Below, one piece after another: positions 49,100 through 61,480 of a DNA stretch of 64,000 nt (its first letter is position 1; each line of letters starts with the position of its first letter). The position numbers and the translations under genes were made by a program. The notes under the pieces were generated by a model that did not search any database, was not told the DNA's origin, and saw only the letters and a program-made list of their open reading frames with translations. Origin of the DNA: Trichuris trichiura (Eukaryota > Nematoda > Enoplea > Trichinellida > Trichuridae); contig JBAJFE010000005.1 of the NCBI GenBank assembly GCA_037903355.1, forward strand, positions 4,568,287 through 4,632,286, in the 5' to 3' direction.

Positions 49100-50420
49100 T
49101 CATTGCGGTCGGTGTATTTATCTTTTCATTTTGTGGCATTACCAAAGATTTCAATTGTGAATCTATTTCCGTTCAGACATCTTGAGTCTGTAAAAATCAA
49201 AACGCGCCCTACTAATGAATGGATGAGCCGAAACGTAATATTTAGTTACGATATTAAAGATTTCTCTACTAACGTTCCCGTACGTTACATACTTAAAATC
49301 CTGCTCGACCTTTTAAGCTTTGTAGAAGCAATCCTTTGTCAGATGAAAGTAACACCTTTCCAGTGAAGAAAACTGGCAGCCTTGTGCGTGCAACAGGGCA
49401 ACTATTTTAAATTTAAAGACCGTTTCTTCCTTCAAAAAAACGAGGGGGAGTCCACCGGTGCCACCTCTTCTCCCCAATTGTCGTTGAAATGCTCATGGGA
49501 CACCTGGAGCAAACAGTATTTGCTCTCGCGGACAGTGACATGAATCATTCCTTTTTCAAGAAACATGTACATGACGTTTTCGCCAAAGTTAGCAGTGCGA
49601 TAAAGAATTCTTTCCTAAGCCATTTAAATAATCTTTCAGCTGGAAAAATTACGTTAATAATGGAGGAACAGTTCAACGACAGGCTAGCATTCCTAGACAT
49701 CTTGATGATTAAGGAAGGATGTAACCTTAAAAGTGTTGTATTCAGAAAACCCATCCATTCTGACAGGTATGTGCATTTTTTCTCCTAACAGCCCATTTGT
49801 ATAAAAAGAGGTATTGCCACCGGTATGGTCCATCGGCCCTCTGTAACTGTGACCCGACCCTTTAATTCTCTAACTTAAATCTCATCTCACCCACACCAAT
49901 TGACGACGGTGACCCTAAAAGTTTCCTTAAATCTATCATACTTCGCAAATTGAGCGATTTACCGCTACCTATTCCTGGAAGTACAACAAAACCTCATTCC
50001 GTCTTGTTTGTTCCCTATTATAATGAAGTGAACAGGTCAAATGCATAGGACAGTCGCTTAACTCCGTAATACGCTTTAAAAGTTCCTGTCACCCTCTTTC
50101 GACATTAACAAGTGAGATCTTCATATCGTCAACTATCATATCGTGCTTGCAACGTCTGTTAGGCATGCCAAACGGGCCACGCTTTGTTTAAAAGGTCCCA
50201 AATCATATGAAAATGCTCAACCAGTACATGCATGCTGAGGACAGGCTAAAGGAGTCGAAGAAAATACATTCAGGACAACTGCAAAACATATTCCCCGAGA
50301 AGATCATGGAAATTACGAAGAATGCCTCCATGGCCGTTCTGTTCAGTGTTCACTCGACCTATTGCCGATGATCACAACCCGAGAGAACAACTTCCATCTA
50401 TCAGACATAAAGTAGGGGTT
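49100..50420 (+). pseudogene. Penelope-like retroelement ORF, decayed RT and C-terminal region
   Basis: Reading across several frames on the plus strand, the order of Penelope RT motifs is kept. First comes VIFSYDIKDFSTNVPV at about 49226-49275, which corresponds to the FDVVSLFTNIPV motif. Then follow CVQQGNYFKF..RFF, GATSSPQLS (in place of MGSPLSP), and HVHDVFAKV (in place of YVDD, so catalytic aspartates are lost). Next are ITLIMEEQFNDRLAFLDILM and VVFRKPIHSDRYVHF at about 49650-49780. A later part (about 49980-50030) reads VLFVPYYNEVNRS. At least three frameshifts and several stops make it a relic. It is the most complete copy in this window. Confidence 0.72.
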
Positions 50421-52359
50421 ATTCATTCCCATTAGTGCAAATACCAATCGAGGCGAGGGTACAGAGGGTAATGATATGTGAATCAAACTCATCAGTAAAT
50501 ACCGCTGCTGCACTACACTGAGATAGTCACACCCACTGTTCCCTTGAGAGGCTTATATAAACGTTTAACTGAGGAATCCTTTCTCCATGCGTTACACTGG
50601 CGACGAGAGTACAGCGTCACAGAAATTAACCACGTGTGTTCTCTGTGTATTTCCTAACAACTTTCTCATCCATTCGTTGGTAGGGCGTGTGTTGGTATTC
50701 TTATAGGTACAATCACAAAGAACGGAAAGAAGCTATGGCAAGATCAAGAATGAGAACTCATAAACCTGTTATCAATCGTTCTGCCCGTGAGATCACGAGT
50801 CGTGCCGTATCGGAAAGAATCTACCGCGCAGAAGAAGCGTACCGATCTGCCGTTGTGCTTGTTTTACCTTCGGACAAATGAAGAGACGAGTGACTACGAA
50901 AGCAACGAATATTTTAGCTTTATTTCATGCATAGCAGGGATTTTTGATTGTATCGCTGCACAAAAAACGCTTCTGATAACTTAAGATTGCCAATCTGAAT
51001 AATGTTTCCTTAAAGAAAAATTGGACAGCATTTCTCATGGCTACATTAAGCTTCCCGAAATGTTGCTAAAGAAACAGTCTACCTAATTTTGTAGTTACAA
51101 TGCTATATGTTGCTTGTTCAAAAAGCAAGTCATTAATAAAATTTCACGGATATCACTTCGTTGATTTCTTATAAAAATCTGTATCTACAAAAATATCACG
51201 ATTCATGTTAATGCCGTCTTGATGGCCAAAAGATAAAGCTGTGAAGGTATCACGGTCAGGATGTTGTGGTTTTACGTACGTGAGCAGAAAAGGTATCCAC
51301 TCTAAAAAGTACCAGCGCTATCGTGAGTGTTTAAACAAAATTGTGCTTTCCTTAAAGTTACAGGTTCACTAAGCCTTTCTGAGGTTACATCACAACAAAT
51401 AGTAAAGACGTTTAACCGTTCCGGAAAATTTGTTCATCTAATCAACAAGAACGACACCGAAGATGAATCTTCTGAAATTGTTCCCTACTAAAGTCTAATT
51501 ATAGATGGGATTAATGGAGTCAGCCTATCCTAGAATGAACTGGATGTCATCAGAAAGGAGAAACTATCAGTGCAACACTTACAGTTGAAAGGTTGCTAAT
51601 GAGCTCTCGTACAGTTGGAGAGGGAATCGCTGGAAAGTTTCTCTCCTGCTTTAATTTTAGTGATTTGCACTCAGCTCTTCGTTTTGAGACTACTTGAAAA
51701 AGTGAAGTTGAATTGCGATCATCACGTGGAAATCGCAGAAGAGCAAATGAAGGAAAAAATTGTAATTTATACTTGCAGAAGGATCTCTTCATCTATGTTA
51801 TGTAATATTAACTGTGTTAACGAAAGAAGATTGCTTTCTTGCACGTTCGTCTTCTGTCGGACTGGAGTTCTGCTTCTCAATTGCTATTCAGATTCTGAGT
51901 AAAAACTAGTTGAGAGGAACAGGGAGAAGTGTACCTTTTCTAATGGTTAAAAATATGCTTCCTACTTAGAATGTTAGCGACAGTGAAGTAGGCCAATTAT
52001 GAAACTACGTATGATAAAGGTCGGGAAAAATTGTTTATGTGTTGTCTGAAGAAACGAAAGAAATCGTTATTTAATTCCACTGATAGGCGAATGGTGTAAT
52101 TCTAATTTCTAATGACTAATACAGCTGGGTCAACTTTGGTGTTATGCAAAGGGAAGGAGTAGTTCGCTGTCTTTCATCGCGTGCAGCTTCGCAAGAAATT
52201 ATTTATCGCAACGTACAACTACATGAGAAAGTCCGTTAGCTTTAAAACTACAGTGGAGTTAACCCTAAGCTGGACTGCGATGCTAAACGCATAAGAGAAC
52301 AGTTCGAAACCAAGCTTTGATCGTTTAAAAGTTTCGCATCGAAAATAAATTATCTAGAT
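50421..52359. other. Gene-free DNA, probably more retroelement debris
   Basis: At about 50671-50706 the sequence (ctcatccattcgttggtagggcg) recurs near 59925 (ctcatccatccgttggtacggc), suggesting a shared decayed repeat. No frame can be supported. The last 8 bases (52352-52359) are the left target duplication of the next element. Confidence 0.4.
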
Positions 52360-52581
52360 CATAGTTTCTCAACCTTTTTTGCCCCAGGGCTCCCCTACGC
52401 CTTGCCAGGGCCCCCCTAAGCCTTGTCAGGGCTCCCGTAATCCTTGTAAAGGCCCACCGTTTATTGGGACAATCTCCTGCCGCATTATCCTCCAGGACCC
52501 CCCCCCCCCGGCTTCCAGGGCTCCCCTAAAATCTCCCACGGCCTCCCAGGGGGGTCCCAGGGCCCACGTTGAGAAACACTG
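52360..52581. mobile_element. Non-autonomous hAT-like DNA transposon (MITE), 222 bp
   Basis: It is flanked by the perfect 8-bp direct repeat ATCTAGAT (52352-52359 and 52582-52589), the hAT target-duplication length. The ends CATAGTTTCTCAACC and GTTGAGAAACACTG are inverted repeats of the CAGTGTTTCTCAAC type, with mismatches at the left tip. The interior is C-rich with no coding capacity, including repeated cccagggctcccct-like units and a run of C at 52499-52508. A small frame inside (52379-52582) is spurious. Confidence 0.88.
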
Positions 52582-52589
52582 ATCTAGAT

Positions 52590-55500
52590 CATCTAAGATG
52601 GCGTGAAGCTAAACTGATACCTTACGAAAACGTACGTGAACTACTATGTATGCATAAACTACTTCTACAAATATAAAAAAACTAAGATATTTTTATATGC
52701 TGTCTGTCGTACCATTTACATGAAGGAGAAGATCAAATTCAATCTGAATGAGTTAACCAAAATCATAAAACGATTAACTATATTTCTCTCTTTAACATAA
52801 AAACAAAGATGCTGAGAGGGAACAGTTGAGCGCTTATGTGGCCTCTTAAGGGTGCGAAGTGAATCACCGAAAAAAGACACATCCATTTGTGTGTTTTTTA
52901 CTTCACAAATCAACGCTTAGACAGAAGACAGCTCTTTGAAAACAGTGACTAATGCGGGTAGATGTATATCGACGTGCTATCTCCTTATAAGCACTTCCGT
53001 GAAGCAAAATTCAATTGCAATTCTAATTTGGATGTAGAAATTTCAAATTTTAATAAGAAGGCGTAGAGAAGAACACTCTGCAAGTAAAAGGCTGTTTGCA
53101 GTAAGAGATGCTCAATAAGATGTCAACCTAAAGTGGATGTCACTCTGTCTAGTATTTGCTGTATCTGTGTATGTTTGCTACTGAAACATACTTTGAAAAT
53201 TAGATAACCTGTAGGCCTATTATTACGGAGGAATATATGAACTAATCATTGAAAGATTGGTCACGCTTGTTTCGTACGCTCAAACATAATCACTTGCTTG
53301 AGGTAAACATTCTCTGATTTTTATACAGAAGAGAGTAACCAGCGTTTGACTGATATATCTAAAGTACATGGAAGCATCATCGCTATACAGAATACCTAAA
53401 CTTTAACCTACAAATGAACGCACGACAGACCAGGAAGAAGCAGATCAACAACACCTCAGCTATGGATCACACAGCGAGCATGTTGGCGCGGTAAAAGACG
53501 CGCGTGCGTTTTGACAGATGTGTGTAAAGTCTCAGTTTCGCAAACGCCCATATCGTCTCAGAAGAAAGGAAAAATATTCGTTGCAGGAGACAATGAAATC
53601 CTCGTCGAGGGAAAACTGAGTAGCTAGTATATGCTTGACCGATTACATCTGATGTTGTTCACTTTGATGGAAACAGTTTGTAAGCAATGGAAGATGTGTA
53701 TTCATTGAACATGTCCTTTCCTAGATGTTCTGAACACACATGGGACTCTGTGTGCATGAAATATGGCTTCCAGTCATCGTCTCTTCATTTATTGCCACGC
53801 TTATTTACACGGTATCAACGACGGATTGGAAAACATCTTCGTTATAGCACTTTTCGTAATCACTCAGAGATTTTACAGAATCTTTATGCCAGTTTTCATC
53901 ACGCCTATATCTGATGCCTATACATTTAATATTTGGCTACAATGCGTTGTTGTCGTCAAGTCTCATAAATTAAAAGAACTGATCTGCCTAATATTTAAAC
54001 ATAATAACTTCCGCTTTGAAGTCTTAATTAAAGGTCGCTACTTAAGAGTCAATAAATAAAGGTTTATGGTGTCTACGGTTAACTTACACATGTTCTATTA
54101 GCCGGTTGCTGCGTTATATTTTCTGTTTAGCCCTGTTTGAAAATTCATCTTTTTCTAATATCCACGTTTTACTATCGTCATTGTTATGTCTATTTCTAGT
54201 CGTTATTTGTCCTACAGTGTTGAACTCTATTAGATCATCTGGACTATTTTTTGTAGTTCTATTAGATCTATGCATAAGTGCTACAGGTCACATTTCTGTG
54301 ACAGTAAACGTGAGAGTTCCGCGTTCACTTCGGCCACCGCTAAAGAAAAGAAGGAGCGTATTCTTCATGCAGGTGAGAGGCTTCGGAACATTTTTTTCTA
54401 CAGTTGTCGCTTCGCATTCACTTTGACAAAAAGTCCAGGAACGCATATCTCCGCTACTGTAATGCTTCGTATTTCATCCAAATAATGTCGCAGTAAATAA
54501 TTCATAAATTTTTCCAAGCATACGCCCACGCAGTTCTTTCGCTAGATTACTGATCAGCAGCAAAGCCATATACCGAAAAATGATTTCGACGTTTTCAATT
54601 TCTTGACGACACGTTCAAGAAGAGAAAGCCTTTTATCAACTTGTGCTCGCTGAGAATTAGATTTTGCGGCCAGCCAAGTCACAAAATCTTCCTTCTAATC
54701 CAGGCTACCATTAAGGCGAAGTTCATGCAGGTGGACAAGACGGAGAAGCGTTGGAGATGACTGCGGGAACAGTTGTGCAGGTTTCCTATCAAACAGCGTT
54801 TGGACGTTTGTCTCCGCCCATTAACGAAACGAAGGAGAAAGATTACTCTTTTGCAAAGAAAACAGTACAGAGTCAGTCCAGTCAAGTGAATACATGAAAA
54901 CAAAAAAATACGAAGTACAATCACGACAAAAAATCATATTCGTCAAAACTTTACAAATGTTTCGCGTATCTGCATGGAAAAGGACTTGCTGCACATGCTT
55001 CAAACATTATGTGTATGGCCTACTTCGCGAAAGTTGCGAAATCAGTAGCAGTTCGGCCAGTCAAATAGGTAAGTGTATCTGTCTGTGCTTTCGGGAAAGT
55101 GTGAATGCATTAACGAAATTTCTGCCCAACTGTAGCTGCAAAATGCTACGAGCACCAATGTGCCGAAGCGGAAACCATGTCACAATTGCTTTCATGATTA
55201 ATATTGTATATGTCAACGCATAATGAGCAATGCGCTGAACCAAATTGTCTTTGTTCTAAATTTTCAAAAACTGGCTGTTGGCTTTCCCGGCACCAATGCA
55301 AAGCCACGGTGGCGTCAACATGCCACACGATGATTGTGAGAACGACGAATACTCCACGAAAAATCCAGCAGCATTGCAACTTCACTTTCTGCGCATTTAA
55401 GGTATAAAAATACTGTAGAGTTTATGCATAGACCTAATATACTACTGTTTCTCATTTTTACGACACGACTCTATGCTAGTAAAATGGGTCAACATATTAG

Positions 55501-56045
55501 TGTGGACCGTTAGCGAACATCCAGCATTACAGTGCTTCCACTTCTGTCAATAAACTTCTGTTGTTGCTACTGCAGGTGCATAGCATTATTTTAGACTGAG
55601 TTGTCAAAACTTGATATGTATTTTTATTTTCGTAAATGCTTTTTAGCAACTCTGTAGCCAATAAAGTTTTAACTTTCTAGAAAAGGTAATGGATAAGCTG
55701 GTTGCAAAAAAGAGAAAGACAGAAAGCGGGCTGTGAGAGAGCTATAATTTTTTACTTACTAACCGGCAGAACGGATGATTACAAGACTATAACAGAATCA
55801 AGGAATAAGAAACCTTTGGAAATTTGAAGATTTGACAAGGCTGATCTGTGAAAGGTATGGTCAATACTGATACTAAACAAAGTGATTTGCCTTTGCGAGC
55901 ACTTGATGGGATAAAGGTTCGCAGCAAAGTTGCCCTCTATGAATGGTTCGTAATGAAAGTTTAACAGGTGGAAGGAATTGATGCACAGTTTTGAGAAAGA
56001 ATGTTACGTACAATTTTGCGAATTTTCACTCCGTGAAATATTTTT
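52590..56045. other. Gene-free DNA, 3.5 kb
   Basis: Several frames of 60-110 codons exist on both strands (for example 53763-54059 +, 54894-55223 +). They have no domains, no splice-consistent neighbours and AT-rich chance composition. Nothing is supported. Confidence 0.4.
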
Positions 56046-56180
56046 GTAAATGTGGTTTCTTGGTACGGGACAGTGGATTTTCATGTTGTACCCCTTCTAT
56101 ACGGAATGTGGGTCCCATATAAAAACTTTTTATTTACTCCGGAATAAATAAAAAGTTCTAAACGGGACCTACATTCCGGT
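56046..56180 (-). repeat. Penelope-like end containing a near-perfect palindrome
   Basis: 56046-56100 (tgtggtttcttggtacggga..gtggattttcatg) is the reverse complement of the outer end seen at 31700-31750. Next to it, 56103-56136 and 56145-56177 form an inverted repeat (ggaatgtgggtccc / gggacctacattcc; aactttttattta / taaataaaaagtt) around a loop of about 8 bases. Confidence 0.7.
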
Positions 56181-58368
56181 TGGAAACACTTAAATGGAAA
56201 GATTCTTTTCCTTAGCAAAGGTACGTGTAAATGAGCGATATTACTTATGCCAAAACACGCTGGCGAGAAGCAACAAACTAAAGCAAATTTCTCAAATTTC
56301 TTTCTACGTAGCAAAAGATGGCCATCTTAGGGAAGAAAGTGCTTTACAAGATCACATGACAAACTATAAAATACATGCCTGCAGTGCGTATTTTTCTTGT
56401 ATACACAAAGAAATTGCACAACTAATGGACGTCTTTTTTGGCTACAGAATTGCTGTGTAGCATTAATGAAGATAAAAACGTTTTGAAAAGTAATCACTAC
56501 TATACCGTAACACTTAATAATATGTTGCTGGTTATGCTGTAGACGGTGTTTCTGTCTAACGCTTATTACTTTGTCATACCATATGATATTTTTTATTTTG
56601 CTAAAATGTATTATTCGTAATATCTTCCCTACGTCTCATTACTACTTTTGCGGCACTTGTCTTCGTAAAACGTCTTTCGTTCTTTATTTGTTCTGTTCAT
56701 TCGGTTGTTCTACGGAATAGGAGTTTACAAGTCAGCTCGACATGTTTAAAACTTACTCATAGTTCTTTGTGATCAATGACATTACAGAAATTAGATGATG
56801 TTTTCTTTGCGCCATTGAACAGTGGAAAATCAGACAGCTTTACGGGCTACTAAACGTTTCATTGCTCTGCTATGCTGCTGTATGCTGTCCTTACCTTATT
56901 CCTCATTTTTTGTACTAATTGATATTTACATATATTTCTAAATTTGCATCAGTTTTGATCTGAATGACTATGTCTTACATTCGCTGGATTTTTCCATTAC
57001 GTTTACAATCTTTGCGTAATTTTTGCTGCTGGCGTGCAGTTTATTCAATGTCGACCTTAAGGCGTTGAGACGAAACTATTGCCGCAGCTTGCTTTTTAGC
57101 CATTTTTTCTTTGGAACTTTGCATTTCGCAAACTCAGCAGTGGACTGTTTGCAAGTCTGCTGCGTGTTGGAGATGAAGCTAAATTTTTTCTGCTCGCATG
57201 ATTACCGCTTGATATGCACTGATCGTTAGTTGGACGCGCTGCTGCATTGATGCTGGCTTTGCAGATAATGCAATACATGGGATACTGGAGAAAATGTGAC
57301 TACTTACCGCATCTTCGACAGGTCGTATCGTTGTTGAGTCAGTTGGTATCTTCGACTGGTGCCACCTAACATCGCAAAGTGACCAATGATGTTTTGTCGA
57401 TGCGTTTGGAGTGGACGCTAGGTCGCATTTCTTAATCTACAAATAGAACGAACAGTTGTAAATTGGTTAGTTTTACTCAAACTGCCTGGTGGAAAACAGT
57501 ATAAGAAGATGCTTTGAAAATGTCATCTTTAATAAGTTAGTTCTGAAACATCTCACATCCGTTTTATTACGGTTTTAGACAGCTCATTAACCTTTTCTTC
57601 GATAAAATCAACTGTTTCGCTTCCCTGATAGATTCGTACTTCCTCTAACGTAAATAACCTATTTTTGCGTGTTGGTCGTGCTTACCCTAAAGAAATGGTC
57701 TTAAAAGCGGTTACTTCCTACACAACAGGCTTACTTTTAACAGTTGAAAAGGGAAAGCACTCTACGTATTACTTGTAATGTGATGCCTTCGCCAAGCGTA
57801 GAGCTTATTTTAAGGAAGTGTGAACTAAGAAGTCAGAAAAACTGTAAACTTGCTAAACAAATCAGAATTCGTCGTCAACAAAAGGGCACCTTATGCTGAA
57901 TTTTGGAAATGGAAGCCTATACAACACATAATTTACTCTTTGAGATCTGCCACTTCATCTCTTCAAATTTAAGAATTGGCATTGGTCGGATCATAACAAA
58001 GTTTACAACTTAAAGATTGTAATAGTATCTGCACGCTGAATTTCATTTAAAAAGTGCACATTCTCTACCTTGATAAAATTATGACTTAATTGGCTTGGGA
58101 CATACATTTCTTATAGCAATAATGTCGTTGTATCTTCCGCTGCTTTCAGGCAGGTTTAATCTTAGTGCTACCGAATCCAATATATTCTCTAAGGAAAGAT
58201 TCGTCGCCTCGCTTAGACTTTTGCTTGTAAGCATAATGACTCTGCTTTTTAAACAGGTGCTACGTTGAACTTCTACTTAAAGGCTTACTCGGGGCCACTT
58301 AAGTTTCCTACATTTGTTATAAGTAAATGTCTAGCCTTCTAATTCTGCACTGCTATTATAGCCACATA
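56181..58368. other. Gene-free DNA, 2.2 kb
   Basis: No supported feature. Confidence 0.4.
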
Positions 58369-58460
58369 TTACGGAGTGGTGCCCTTACTGATACTAATAA
58401 ATGGCATTTCCTGTTCGTCCATTCTTTCTTCTTTTCTGGCACCGTTGAACGGTTTAAGGT
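58369..58460 (-). pseudogene. Penelope-like RT fragment
   Basis: The minus frame reads GARKEERMDEQEMPFISISK, fitting the E.E..G.LPFLD.L segment. It is followed at once by the ttacggagtggtgccc block found inside the element ends at 31.49 kb, suggesting an internal deletion joining RT to the end. Confidence 0.5.
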
Positions 58461-59840
58461 TCCTTCCTATTCTCATTAAATGGATAAAATGCAAACTTAC
58501 CAAATTCTTCTTATCGTCGGCTGGAATGTCATGGCGGAGGCAACTGACTTTGGCCATACGAACAGAAGAATTAAACAAAAAGCCAACACAAATTTTGCGG
58601 ATAACGAAGGCAACGCAATAATCACAAGTTCACATAAAACAAATGGTAATACGCAGAAATAAATTGTAGTTGCGGCTTTCAGTTGCTCATCGGTACTGTT
58701 GGCGTTGCATTGAAGCTAGCTTGTTGCTCTTGTGTGCGTTTTCGTATCAAATATTTGTTGCGCGGTTACTGATGATCACCTTGTTAATGGCCAGTAGTCG
58801 CTGGTGCACACTTCTCTACAAAGAGCTGTCATACGCTGCGCTGAACGTGGCCAGGATTTTGGCATTAACGCATACCAGTTTTTGAATCGAAAATTGATGC
58901 TTGCAGAAGAAGAAGAACGTCTCTATGAATTCCCTGCGCAGGCTGGGCTTGCAATTATATGCAATCTGAAGTTGTGAAGATGTTTCAAAAAAAACATAAG
59001 ACCATTTGAGCGTATACGTCGTTACGGCGTCCTTTTGCGTTCGCTGATCTGCCAACGTATTAATGTCACCTGAAAAAGAGTGGACATAAATAAGTATTCT
59101 TTTGTAGCATTTACTGAATTTTTGAAAAGTTGTGTAGCAATAGATTAATGAACATTTAAGGGACGAACGTTATACTCTGTTGCTCTGGTACCATCCCTGT
59201 TGGCCAGGATGTTTTGATATCTCTGAGTAAACACAAAACAGGTAAAAAAAATGTATCACCTGAAATTTCCTTTCCAACAGGAAAGGTGGAATTGGAATGG
59301 GATGAAAGAAATGCAGCCACGCGAACCAGCCGTTTTTATCAATAAAAGGCAAACGCTCAACGTGACCTCACTTTGCTCCTGTTATCTTATCCAACGATTG
59401 GTTGCCTTAAGCAAACAGTGCACACGACCCAATTATCTGTCGACCGAATTGCAATAAGCGATGATGCTGCGCAGTATTCGACGTTATGCTTTAGGTGATT
59501 TGCCTAAGGCTGTTGGACACAAATTTTATCTCTCTCTTATCTAATGCAAGTCGATATGGCCATGATATCGCATTTATCGCAAGTCTCAGCTTATCTCTTC
59601 CGCTACTAACCGTTTTCTATCACAAATTATTGCAAATTTGTATCACACGCAAGAAAGTACTCACCTACCTTATATGACTATATTGAATTATAACTCGTCG
59701 CATATGATTTCATAGTGGTTTATGAAAGTACGAGCCATTAAATCTCATTTAAATTATTAGCGTAGCCTTCAGAAAACTGTTCTTTGCGTCTTCAGCGCGA
59801 AACTGCTTCATATAGCATTTTGATTTTGAGTTACATTACC
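58461..59840. other. Gene-free DNA
   Basis: No supported gene. A weak cgtcttcagcg match lies at 59789. Confidence 0.4.
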
Positions 59841-59900
59841 ACCATCGCTGACGACAGGACAAGGTTAGTCCCGAAAGCTACGAAACTGTTAAGTGTTTGT
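59841..59900 (+). ncRNA. Hammerhead-like terminal core, isolated
   Basis: CTGACGA (59848-59854) is followed by a GGAC/GTCC stem around aaggtta, then CGAAAGCT. It fits the CTGANGA..GAAA consensus of the other ends. The rest of the element end is not recognisable. Confidence 0.4.
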
Positions 59901-60328
59901 TCTGTATTTTTTCATAATAATTGCTCATCCATCCGTTGGTACGGCATTTGCTTCGGTTTAATTCCAGAATCCATCAACGGGCAAGAGAACATACCGTATA
60001 AAGAAGTTATGAAAATCCATCGCCCCGTTAAGAAGCACCCCGTCTTCAAGTTCATAATAATTTATGACTATTTTTGGTCAGAGTTATCCGTGTTCTGGTT
60101 GTCGATGCTAAGAAAAGGATTTTAAATTGGCAGTTTTATGCAGCACAATCCAACGAATAAGACAATTCAGAAAGTTCCATTAAGGTTTTGCCTTTTATTA
60201 TTGCCAATAAAATATTTTCTGAATGCATTTTTTCGGCCAAGGGATAAAGCCATACAACAGTAGTCATGAACAGCGAGCGGTCTGGTTAATTAAACCAATC
60301 TTCAATCATTATAATTCTATACAATTGG

Positions 60329-60335
<7 letters not shown>

Positions 60336-60427
<92 letters not shown>
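60336..60427. repeat. (TAA)n microsatellite, about 30 units
   Basis: About 92 bp of uninterrupted trinucleotide repeat of A-A-T. The copy number is likely polymorphic and prone to assembly error. Confidence 0.98.
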
Positions 60428-60533
60428 TGGATGCTTCGTAACAGGCTGGTGTTTCACAATTTTTCAGATCTTTTACGGCTTTTCCCGTTCTTATCTGCTT
60501 GTTATCTGTAATTCAAACGCCTTCTTTCGACGC

Positions 60534-60564
60534 AAAACGTCTTGACGGCACGTCAAAACGTTTT
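60534..60564. repeat. Palindrome, 14-bp arms
   Basis: AAAACGTCTTGACG and CGTCAAAACGTTTT are reverse complements at 13 of 14 positions around a 3-base loop. Further GCGTCAAA and CGTC motifs continue to about 60640. Confidence 0.8.
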
Positions 60565-61069
60565 CCACTAGAAGGTGCGTCAAACGGAGGTGGAACGTCT
60601 TGGCGCTCCGTGAAGATGAATTTTGCGTCAAAAGACGGCATGGCAAACTGAGGCGTTGCATTTTAAGCCTAAGTAAATTTGTTTCAGGTGCAAAAAAGTG
60701 GCGTTTAACTTAACCGGGAAGGGTACATCATGATCATAGTTCAATGTGACTTTCGTCGAAAGTAAACGAGTCAATCTGACTTGAAAGGTTATTTGTCATT
60801 GTCGCGATAATGTAATAGATTTGCAATCAAACGTGAAAAGTAACTGATGTGAACGGAATGACGTGGATTAATAATAGAATAAAATGATGGTTTTGTTGCG
60901 GTTCTAGGTTTAAGGGAAACCTTTCCAGAAAAGTTGGCATTGTGAGTTGTTTTCCGATTTCAAAACTGCTCATCGTTTAAGCTCTCTTTAAACTGCTTGA
61001 AGTTCGCGGACTTTAAAAGTTAGCAATATACGAGCGGACAGTTAAAACGAACAAATGTGCTCTTTGCTC

Positions 61070-61480
61070 CAAATTTAAAGGATATGGCAAAACTGACGTG
61101 AAAAGAAAAAACAAGGAAAGAATAACGAAGGAAACACAAATGAATACAATCCATGGCGGTGAGTAGAAAAGAACAAAGCGACGGAAGAAGAAGCATAAAA
61201 GGCACCATGAACAAAATCAGCAAGAAACAGAGAAAGAAGAAAAGAAAAAATCAAACGATGCGTACAGTAAACGATAAGGACATAGAAGAATGAAATAAAG
61301 AGAAAAGGAAAAAAATGGAAAAAGCAAATGTAAAGAAAGAGGAAGAACGAACAAAAATTAACAAAGAAAAGAGAAAATATCGCGAGAAAAAAAGAAATAA
61401 AAAGCAATGAAAAGAAAAAGGAAGACTAAAGGAGAACTAAAAACGCAGTAGGAAAGAAGGAAGAAAAGAAGACCGAAAAC
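61070..61480. repeat. Second purine-rich strand-asymmetric tract
   Basis: The plus strand is almost all A and G (for example gaaaaaacaaggaaagaa). The open frames on the minus strand (up to 110 codons, Phe/Leu/Ser-rich) are composition artefacts. It resembles 40985-41530 in style. Confidence 0.65.

Noticed and set aside
52379..52582. Pro-rich 67-codon frame
   Set aside because: It lies wholly inside the C-rich interior of the hAT-like MITE and is explained by composition.
53687..54059. Overlapping 75- and 98-codon plus frames
   Set aside because: No domain, no supporting splice sites and typical of chance frames in AT-rich DNA.
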